A stretch of 64,000 nucleotides of DNA from CAVQJU01 sp963712905 (lineage in GTDB: Bacteria; Acidobacteriota; Vicinamibacteria; Vicinamibacterales; CAVVIG01), in the NCBI GenBank assembly GCA_963712905.1, contig CAVQJU010000010.1:558001-622000 (forward strand), read 5' to 3'. Each line of letters opens with the position of its first letter. Position 1 is the first letter of the stretch. Of this stretch, positions 53,168 through 60,287 are shown piece by piece. The notes beneath the pieces are model-generated. The model made no database searches, was not told the DNA's origin, and worked only from the letters and a program-made list of their open reading frames with translations. The position numbers and the translations under genes are program-made.

Positions 53168-53364
53168 ACGGCCTCCTGCATGGGCACTCGCGGCCCAATA
53201 CGCACCTGGCAAAACTGGCTGAGTCTAGCTCACAAGTCCGGCTTTCGTTTCTGGCTTCAGAGACGCGACCAGGAAGCCGAGACACACCCTGACGCCCGCC
53301 TCTGCTCACGCCGATACGTCAAGGGCATGTTGTGGCGCTGGCTGTGTCTGCTGTGCGGGACGAA

Positions 53365-55224
53365 ATGAGCACATACATCACCTCCATGGGCAGGTTTTTG
53401 CCCGGCGAGCCGATCGACAACGACGCGATGGAGGACTATCTCGGGAGAATCCACGGGAAGGCGTCGCTCGCGCGGCGCCGGATCCTCAAACAGAACGGCA
53501 TCGAGACGCGCCACTACGCGATCGACAGACAGCAGCGGACGCTTATCTCGAACGCGGAGATGGCCGCGCGCGCCGCGCGATGCGCCCTCGAGCGGAACGG
53601 GCAGGATCTGGCGTCGGTCGATTTCCTTGCTGCCGCGACTTCACAGTCCGATTACCCGTTGCCCGGATTTGCCAGCCTCGTGCACGCGGAGCTTGGCTGT
53701 CCCCCGTGTGAGATCGCTACTCTCCACGGCGTGTGCGCCAGCGGCGTCATGGCGCTCAAGACCGCGATGCTCCACGTCGGCGGCGGCAAGCGGACCGCGG
53801 TGGCTTGCGCCAGCGAGTTCGCCAGCCGGCTCTTCAAGGCCAGCCGGTTCGAGGCACAGGAGAGCGTACGGCGCGGACCGCTTGGATTCGACGTGGAGTT
53901 CCTTCGCTGGATGCTTTCAGATGGCGCGGGCGCAGCGGTTCTCCGAAATGCTCCCGATGCCGCCGGTCCATGCTTCGAGATCGACTGGATTGAGCTGAAG
54001 TCCCTGGCGAATCGATTCGGCCCGTGCATGTATGTCGGACCGGAGAAGAACGGCGGCCGTCTGCCGTCGTGGCTGGATTACCCGAGCTTTCACGCGGCGG
54101 CCGACGCGGGCGCAATCAACCTGCGCCAGGACGTGCGGATGCTCGAAGACGTCGTCGCGCAATCCGTCCACGGCGCCGTCGAGCTGGTCGAGCGCGGACA
54201 ACTGAATCCCGCCAGTGTCGACTGGCTGGTCGTGCACCATTCGTCGAAGGTGTTTCGCGATCAGGCGTACGATGCGGCGTGCCGGAACGGGTTCGACCTC
54301 CCGCGCGAACGCTGGTTCACCAATCTGCCGACGACGGGCAACGTCGGGTCCGCGTCGATCTTCGTGCTGCTCGAAGAGCTGCTCTATTCCGGAAAGCTCG
54401 AGCCGGGGCAGAAGGTGTTCTGCATCGTCCCGGAGAGCGGTCAATTCCTTTTCGGCTACGTGCTGCTGACCGTCGTCGAGGGCTCACGCTCGATTCGTAC
54501 GCCGGTCGTGCGCCCGCCGCTGCCGGCCAGCGAACCGCCCTCGCTTCGGATCCCCGAGGATCCGCTCGCCGGGCTGCTGGTCCGGCAGCTTGCGCTCGTC
54601 TGGTTCGATTTCGAAGCGCGGCTTCGCCAGGCGCCGATCGTCGCGAGGATGTTCGACGGCACCTTCACGATCGAGGACTACCGGACGCTGCTCTTCAACC
54701 TCCGGCAGCAGGTGATCGAAGGGTCGCGGTGGATCGCGCGCGCCGCGTCGAGCATCACGCCCGAGCACTTTCCGATTCGCGCCGCGTTCATCGCCCACAC
54801 GAAGGACGAGCACAGGGACTTCGAAATGCTCGAGCGCAATTACGTGCTCGCGGGCGGCAGTATCGACGAGATTCGCTCTGGCCAGAAGAACATCGGCAGC
54901 GAGGCGCTGTCGTCCTACGTCCTCCAGCGCGCGAGTCAGGACAATCCATTCGACCTGATCGGCGCGATGTTCATCGTCGAGGGACTGGGGCAGCGAGTCG
55001 CGCGCCAGTGGGGTGAGCGGATCAAGGCGCTGCTCGGCCTGCCGGACGAGGCCGTATCGTTCTTCCTGTATCACTCGGAGAGCGACGTACAGCATTTCAC
55101 GCGTCTCGATCAGGCGATCGGAGCCGGAATCCTGACCGAGAAGCTCGTCGGCGATATCGTGCGCTGTGCCAAGGTCACGGCGAGGCTGTACGCGTTGCAG
55201 CTCGAAGAGGTGGGGCGCTTCTAG
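53365..55224 (+). CDS. KASIII-like ketosynthase fused to heme-oxygenase-like diiron domain
   Basis: Start at ATG 53365 (MSTYITSMGRFLPGEP); 619 residues. Residues 1-375 are a DarB/KASIII-type thiolase fold: FLPGEPIDNDAMEDYLGRI, the nucleophile C124 in LHGVCASGVMALK, His pair H291/H292 in WLVVHHSSKVF, and N326 in NLPTTGNVGSAS, completing a Cys-His-Asn triad. Residues about 395-619 are a heme-oxygenase-like (HDO) four-helix domain. Candidate metal ligands are E452 (QQVIEGSRW), E482/H483 (TKDEHRDFEML), E539 (MFIVEGLGQR), and the H-x3-D-x2-H set H570, D574, H577 in YHSESDVQHF, as in CADD- and UndA-type enzymes. The gene starts a three-gene coupled operon with a desaturase and an unknown protein. 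Condensation of acyl chains followed by O2-dependent modification is inferred. Gene order and domain fusion suggest that product transfer is direct. Confidence 0.85.
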   Translation: MSTYITSMGRFLPGEPIDNDAMEDYLGRIHGKASLARRRILKQNGIETRHYAIDRQQRTLISNAEMAARAARCALERNGQDLASVDFLAAATSQSDYPLPGFASLVHAELGCPPCEIATLHGVCASGVMALKTAMLHVGGGKRTAVACASEFASRLFKASRFEAQESVRRGPLGFDVEFLRWMLSDGAGAAVLRNAPDAAGPCFEIDWIELKSLANRFGPCMYVGPEKNGGRLPSWLDYPSFHAAADAGAINLRQDVRMLEDVVAQSVHGAVELVERGQLNPASVDWLVVHHSSKVFRDQAYDAACRNGFDLPRERWFTNLPTTGNVGSASIFVLLEELLYSGKLEPGQKVFCIVPESGQFLFGYVLLTVVEGSRSIRTPVVRPPLPASEPPSLRIPEDPLAGLLVRQLALVWFDFEARLRQAPIVARMFDGTFTIEDYRTLLFNLRQQVIEGSRWIARAASSITPEHFPIRAAFIAHTKDEHRDFEMLERNYVLAGGSIDEIRSGQKNIGSEALSSYVLQRASQDNPFDLIGAMFIVEGLGQRVARQWGERIKALLGLPDEAVSFFLYHSESDVQHFTRLDQAIGAGILTEKLVGDIVRCAKVTARLYALQLEEVGRF

Positions 55225-56048
55225 TGCAACCCTCTTTCGCGCTATTCGTTCTGGCGTACTACGTGCTGGCCGGACTGGGGGTCAATCTCGCATTCCATCG
55301 GCTGCTGGCGCACGGATCGCTCCGCTTGCCGAAATGGCTGGAGCGGACGCTGGTGACCATCGGGCTACCGGCGGGAACGCCGGTGCAGTGGGCGGGCACC
55401 CACCGTTATCATCACCGTACGGCCGACACGCCCCTCGATCCCCATTCACCCGTGCACCACGGATTCATGTACGCGCATGTGGGCTGGTACCTTCGCTCGC
55501 ATAATCAGGTGCTCTGCGTCGCGTACGTCCTCGGCGGCCCGGCCCGCATGCTGGTCGACGCGTGGCTGCGCCCGCGCACCAACCAGGAATACAACACGCT
55601 GGCGGAGGATGTGTCAGCGGACCCGTGGTACCGCTTCATCAGCCGGCCCTGGCCGTACGCGGTCGCGATGCACGCGCACGCAGCCATCGCCTTGGGTGTC
55701 GCCTATTGGTGCTGGGGCGTCGGTGGAGCGCTGGGGAGCTGGCTCACCTTGGTCGCCTTGTACAACCTTGGCGACGCTATCGACAGCGCCGCCCACACGT
55801 TTGGACGGATGCTCGAAAAGCAGCACGATCGCTCACGGAACAGCGCGTGGATGGGAATCGTTATCGGCGGCGAAGGCTGGCACGCGAACCATCATCGGTT
55901 CCCCGGCAGCGCGAGGCACGGTCTGCTGCCGGGACAGTTCGACTGGATCTGGGAGGTCATCCGGGTGCTACGCGTGCTCGGGCTGGCGACGAACGTGCGG
56001 GTTCCGGACGGACGCGATCTGACCGCGGCGAACCTCATTCGGGAGTGA
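55224..56048 (+). CDS. Membrane fatty-acid/acyl-CoA desaturase
   Basis: A 274-residue desaturase starting with a GTG that overlaps the preceding stop (TAGTG). Three histidine boxes are complete: HRLLAH (H25-H30), HRYHH (H60, H63, H64) and HANHH (H220, H223, H224); H191 in DSAAHTFG adds the ninth ligand. Four hydrophobic segments surround them. The spacing matches the stearoyl-CoA-type (Delta9/OLE1-like) diiron desaturases, which insert a double bond using O2 and electron carriers. Being sandwiched between a ketosynthase/diiron fusion and an unknown protein, it may act on a special acyl chain and not on bulk membrane lipid. Confidence 0.88.
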   Translation: MQPSFALFVLAYYVLAGLGVNLAFHRLLAHGSLRLPKWLERTLVTIGLPAGTPVQWAGTHRYHHRTADTPLDPHSPVHHGFMYAHVGWYLRSHNQVLCVAYVLGGPARMLVDAWLRPRTNQEYNTLAEDVSADPWYRFISRPWPYAVAMHAHAAIALGVAYWCWGVGGALGSWLTLVALYNLGDAIDSAAHTFGRMLEKQHDRSRNSAWMGIVIGGEGWHANHHRFPGSARHGLLPGQFDWIWEVIRVLRVLGLATNVRVPDGRDLTAANLIRE

Positions 56049-56956
56049 TGCCGATGCAAGTCACCGAGCTCTACGAGAAGGCCCCGTACGACCCCGACGA
56101 TCCGAACCCGTGGCTGGCGCTTTATCTCGACATGAGCCTGCCGCTCGGCGACGAGGTCAAGGCGGCCCTGCTCGCCAACGCGGGTTCGAAGTCGCGCCAG
56201 TTCGCGCTGCCGCTCGTCCGGCCCGCCGCGAAGCTGTCGATCATGCTGGTTCAGGTGCTGAAGATCTTCGTGCCGAACTGGCTCACCTCGTCTCGAATCC
56301 TGCACCGGACGATCTTCTGGGGCCTGCGCACGTTCGTCCGCCAGGACGCGAACTATCTCATCTTGAGGCACTTTCACATCGGGTCGGAAATCCTTCAATT
56401 CGTCGCGAGCAACGTGCCGGGCGTGTCGATTCCGCTCAACCCGCTGCGCCCGCGAAACCTCGAGGGCCTGATAGACGATGTGTTCCTCAAGCACGATCTG
56501 AACATCTACAACTTCCTGATTCGGCTCAACCGCGAGATGAAGGCGAAGGGCGTCGCGTTGACGCAGCAGGCGCGGCTCAACTTCGACTGCGTCACCGACG
56601 GGCCGTTCGACATCGACGCGGACAGCCTGCCCACCGGCGCGCTCAACGTCATCGATCTGGAGACGGCGATTGAAATCTACACGCCCTTGTACCAGCTGTT
56701 CCTGAGCGACAGCGATTTCTGGCGGGCCTGCAACTCGCTGCAGCTCGACGAGACGGTGGCCATCTACACGTCGCGGCTGATGGGCGACGCGTCGTACGTC
56801 AGCCTCGTGAACAACAAGCATCCCTTGGTGCCGTTGTCGACGCTGCAGGCCGGATACCGGCTATTGCTGCATGGACTGGCGGCCGAGTGCCTGCACGCGA
56901 CGCTGGTTCAGTGCAAGCGGCGCATCAGCAACGGGGTGGCTCAGGCTGAATCGTAG
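56048..56956 (+). CDS. Unknown protein of the ketosynthase-desaturase operon
   Basis: A 302-residue protein whose ATG overlaps the desaturase stop (TGATG). No signal peptide; one moderately hydrophobic stretch at about residues 62-75 may be amphipathic. His, Glu and Asp cluster in three helices: LRHFHIGSEILQF (H108, H110, E114), FLKHDLNIYNFL (H149, D150) and LLLHGLAAECLHATLV (H275, E280, H283). This pattern recalls a non-heme metal enzyme but matches no family I can name with confidence. TDGPFDIDADSLPTGALNVI is another conserved-looking block. Its strict coupling to the desaturase implies a role in the same pathway, as a third enzyme or accessory subunit. Confidence 0.65.
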   Translation: MPMQVTELYEKAPYDPDDPNPWLALYLDMSLPLGDEVKAALLANAGSKSRQFALPLVRPAAKLSIMLVQVLKIFVPNWLTSSRILHRTIFWGLRTFVRQDANYLILRHFHIGSEILQFVASNVPGVSIPLNPLRPRNLEGLIDDVFLKHDLNIYNFLIRLNREMKAKGVALTQQARLNFDCVTDGPFDIDADSLPTGALNVIDLETAIEIYTPLYQLFLSDSDFWRACNSLQLDETVAIYTSRLMGDASYVSLVNNKHPLVPLSTLQAGYRLLLHGLAAECLHATLVQCKRRISNGVAQAES

Positions 56957-57046
56957 CCTGCACCACGTTTGGAATTCGCGGACTGGGGCCGCCGCTCGGC
57001 GCGGCTCATCGCCGCGCCGAAGACGGCGCCTGCATTTCCGATACGT

Positions 57047-60000
57047 TCAGAAGTCGAACTGCACGTTCAACCGCATGAACCGCGGCAGAAGCACGGCGGT
57101 CGGGGTCATCCATTTCGCCCCGTTCGTCGCGGGATCGTAAACCGTCTCGTACGTCGTCGGCGTGTTGGCATTGAACAGGTTGTACAGGTCCAGGCCCACG
57201 TTCGTCCTCGTCTTGCCAAACTTCAAGACCTTTGCGAAGCGCATGTCCACCACGTTGATGCGGTCGCCGTAGATCGTACCCGGCAGCAGAAGGTCCACGT
57301 CCTGGGTGGCCAACCCGGGCGCCAGCGTCCGGCCCGTGGCGGCCCGGAACTGCGCGGCCGTCATGCGATAGGTCGCGGATCGCGACGCGCCGTTCGTGCC
57401 CACAGCCGCGCCGGGCTGCGCATTGGCCTGCGAACGGAAGATGCCGCTGACGAGGACGTCCACCTTGGGGATGGTGTAGGAGGCGAGCCCGCGGATGCTG
57501 GTCAGCCAGGGCTCCGTGGCGTTGCAGCTGGTCTGACCATCAATGATGCCCGCGGGGATGATCGGGACGGCGGCCGTCCCGAGGGTCGGGGCGCTCGGCC
57601 GCCCGAACCGCGCGGTCATTTCGTCGCAGGTGTCGTTCACGCCGCGGCCCGTGCTGGTGCCGCCCTGAAGATTCAGGCCGCTCCCCATCCGCGCGTTGAA
57701 CGACACGTCGACGCCGTGCCAGTAGTGCGTTTCGCCGCCGAAGTCGTCGGCGGTCGTGTAGTACGAATCCGTCGCGCCAAGGGCGCTTCGCGTGTTGCGC
57801 GTGAGGAACGTGACGGGGTAGCCGCCTCCGTTGGGCAGGAGCGGGTTCGACGGCGCGGTCAGGGTGACCTCGTCGTAGTCCGCGGCCGTGAGCGCGCGGT
57901 TATGCGTGAGGAAGAAATTGCTCCACACCCGCCGGTTGTAGCTGACCTCCACCGCGACGCGCGGCGCGATTTGCTGCTGCACGCTGACGCCGTACTGCCA
58001 ATCCCGGTTACGCGTGCCCCAGCCTTCGAGAACAGCGGGATTGACGGTGGTGGCCTGCGTAAAGGAGCCCCAGTTGTTGGAGGACCACGCACCGCACTCG
58101 CCGTTGGCCGCCGGATTCAGGAAGTTGCATTCGGCGACACGGTTCCCGTTGGGATCGGACCATGAGCGATTGATCGACGTCACGAGCGTCTGGCCCGGGT
58201 TGCTGATGGTATAGGCGTCCCCGGTGTACGCGCCCTGGAGATACTGCCCGACATTCACCTTGAGCGCCGTCTTCCCGTTTCCAAAGACGTCGTAGGCTGC
58301 ACCCATCCTGGGCGAGATGTCGTGATAGCCCTTCACGCCCTCGGTGCGTGGAAGCAGGACCGGGCCGCCGAACTCGTTGTCGGCGATGATGCCGTTCTCT
58401 CCGGCCGGCGCCCAGCTGGACGCGCTCTCGTACCGCAAGGCCCCCTGGAGCGTCAGCCGTTTACGCGTCCACTGATCCTGGACGTAAAAGCCGTTGTAGA
58501 GAAGGCTGTTGCTGGTCTCGTTCGTTCCGACGCGCTGCGACAGCTGATTCGGCAAGCCGTTGTTGAACCGGTAGCTGATCTGCCGTCCGACGTAGGTGAT
58601 ATTCCTGTTCGACATGTACCCGGCCTGGTAGCCCCACTTCATGTTGTGGCTGCCGGTGATGTAAGACATCGCGGCTTTCCAGGTGGCGTGCTTCTGGTTG
58701 CTCGACGGCGCCGGATTGAACCCGCGATAGATGAAATTCGCGAACGGCACGCCGGCACCGGTGGACTGCTCCGTCACCGGGATGAAGTCCGTCAGCACGC
58801 CGAAGGGGCGCGGATCGCCGTTGTCGGTATAGAAGGCCGAGTAACCGCTCTCGAAGAGCATCCGATTCGAGAACGGTGACGTCCACGTCGTCTGCATGAT
58901 CTTCGCCGGCGCGTCCCAGATCGTTCCTGACTCGGGGGACACGGTCGCCGTGCCCGGGGTGACTCCGGGTCCCGACGCGACCCAGCCGTCGCCGGGACCG
59001 CGGCACTGATCGCCGCCTTCCTTGTAGGCGCCTCCGCTGCAGTTTTTCGTGTAGTCGATGTAGAACCCGACCTTGTTCTTCTGCGTGGCCTGCCAGGTCA
59101 GGCGCGCGGCGTTCAGCGTCTTGGAGGTGGAGTTGCGCACACTGAGGGCATTGCTGCGGGCCCACGTCCAGGCGTTCGCGTTCCCTGCGTTCAGGTTGTC
59201 GTACAGATTCTGCTGTTCCTGGTAAGTGCCTATCGCGCGCGTGTTGGCGTAGAACCACACGCGGTCGCGCAGAATGGGTCCGCCCACGGCGAGGTTGGCG
59301 TCGTAGCTCTTGATGAGCGCCGGCTGCTCGCTGAATCCCAGCGAGCGGAGATGGTCGTCGATGTTGCTCGACTGCCCCCACTTGCCTGCATAGCTCGTAA
59401 AGCCGGTTCCGCTGAACGTGTTGCCGCCGGTCTTCGGGATGATGTTGAAGGCCGGACCGCCGCGGTCGGCCTCGCCGAGGCCCCCGGAAATGGCCACCTG
59501 CACTTCCGAGGAGTTCGACATGTCGTACAAGTAGCCGGACACGCCGCCGCCATTCCCTGGCGCGCCCACGTTCATCCCGTCGAGCTGGATGAGGCCTTCG
59601 GTGCTCCGTCCGCCGCGCGCGGAGAAGAAGTTGTTGATCGTTGCCGCGCCGCTTCCGAAACCGGTGGCCTGGATCGCCGGCAGGGCCGCGATGTAGTTGC
59701 CGTAGCTTCGCGACGCCGGGAGTGCACGAACCACGTCGCCGTCGATGACCATCTGCTGGCGCGCCGTCTGGATGTCCACCACCGGCGACTCGCCGGTCAC
59801 AGTCACGGACTCCGAGACGCTCCCCACCCGCATCTCCGCGCCAATCGTCATCACGCCGGCGCCCTTCAGCTCGACGCCTTCGCGCACGACGGTGGCGAAG
59901 CTGGGCAGCGTGAAGCTGACTTTGTAGGTGCCCGGCGGCAGGTCGGGAATGCGGTACTGGCCCGTTTCGTCGGTGACGCCCGTGCGGATCTTGGTGATGA

Positions 60001-60151
60001 GGGCCGGGCTCGATACTTCAATCGTCACGCCCGGTAGCACCGCACCGGATGTGTCGCGCACGGTTCCGGCGAGGCTTTGCGCGGTCGCCACGCTCTGTCC
60101 GGCCCCGAGGATGGCCAACACCGCCAACGATCGGATCAGCAGTCGCTTCAT
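57047..60151 (-). CDS. Oar-like TonB-dependent outer-membrane receptor
   Basis: A 1034-residue receptor. A signal peptide (about 1-24) ends in ATAQS. Residues 28-110 form a carboxypeptidase-regulatory-like domain (AGTVRDTSGAVLPGVTIEVS, GQYRIPDLPPGTYKVSFTLP). A plug domain follows with QLDGMNVGAPGNGGG and GEADRGGPAFNIIPKTGGNT. The beta-barrel extends to the C-terminus, with RVWFYANTRAIGTYQ, FGNGKTALKVNVGQYLQGAY and the final strand LPRFMRLNVQFDF ending in Phe, the BamA recognition residue. Such Oar proteins are the most expanded family in Acidobacteria and take up polymers or export adhesins. TonB energy may come from the protein at 51.6 kb. Confidence 0.9.
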   Translation of the reverse strand: MKRLLIRSLAVLAILGAGQSVATAQSLAGTVRDTSGAVLPGVTIEVSSPALITKIRTGVTDETGQYRIPDLPPGTYKVSFTLPSFATVVREGVELKGAGVMTIGAEMRVGSVSESVTVTGESPVVDIQTARQQMVIDGDVVRALPASRSYGNYIAALPAIQATGFGSGAATINNFFSARGGRSTEGLIQLDGMNVGAPGNGGGVSGYLYDMSNSSEVQVAISGGLGEADRGGPAFNIIPKTGGNTFSGTGFTSYAGKWGQSSNIDDHLRSLGFSEQPALIKSYDANLAVGGPILRDRVWFYANTRAIGTYQEQQNLYDNLNAGNANAWTWARSNALSVRNSTSKTLNAARLTWQATQKNKVGFYIDYTKNCSGGAYKEGGDQCRGPGDGWVASGPGVTPGTATVSPESGTIWDAPAKIMQTTWTSPFSNRMLFESGYSAFYTDNGDPRPFGVLTDFIPVTEQSTGAGVPFANFIYRGFNPAPSSNQKHATWKAAMSYITGSHNMKWGYQAGYMSNRNITYVGRQISYRFNNGLPNQLSQRVGTNETSNSLLYNGFYVQDQWTRKRLTLQGALRYESASSWAPAGENGIIADNEFGGPVLLPRTEGVKGYHDISPRMGAAYDVFGNGKTALKVNVGQYLQGAYTGDAYTISNPGQTLVTSINRSWSDPNGNRVAECNFLNPAANGECGAWSSNNWGSFTQATTVNPAVLEGWGTRNRDWQYGVSVQQQIAPRVAVEVSYNRRVWSNFFLTHNRALTAADYDEVTLTAPSNPLLPNGGGYPVTFLTRNTRSALGATDSYYTTADDFGGETHYWHGVDVSFNARMGSGLNLQGGTSTGRGVNDTCDEMTARFGRPSAPTLGTAAVPIIPAGIIDGQTSCNATEPWLTSIRGLASYTIPKVDVLVSGIFRSQANAQPGAAVGTNGASRSATYRMTAAQFRAATGRTLAPGLATQDVDLLLPGTIYGDRINVVDMRFAKVLKFGKTRTNVGLDLYNLFNANTPTTYETVYDPATNGAKWMTPTAVLLPRFMRLNVQFDF

Positions 60152-60249
60152 GATGGGAGAACCTCCATACCTGCTCGCGTCGCGAGTTCCCGCGTGTGTG
60201 CCATGACCGAAGACGCGTGGACTATGAGCTTACAGATCGTTTATGTCAA

Positions 60250-60287
60250 GAGTGACGGAGCGTGTCCGACGCTTGAGACGTCACTCC
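60250..60287 (-). terminator. Nested hairpin at the end of the P-type ATPase gene
   Basis: GAGTGACG and CGTCACTC form an outer 8-bp stem; within it AGCGT-GTCCG-ACGCT forms a second stem. It overlaps the ATPase stop codon and extends into the gap before the receptor promoter, so it could end minus-strand transcription of the ATPase. Confidence 0.45.
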
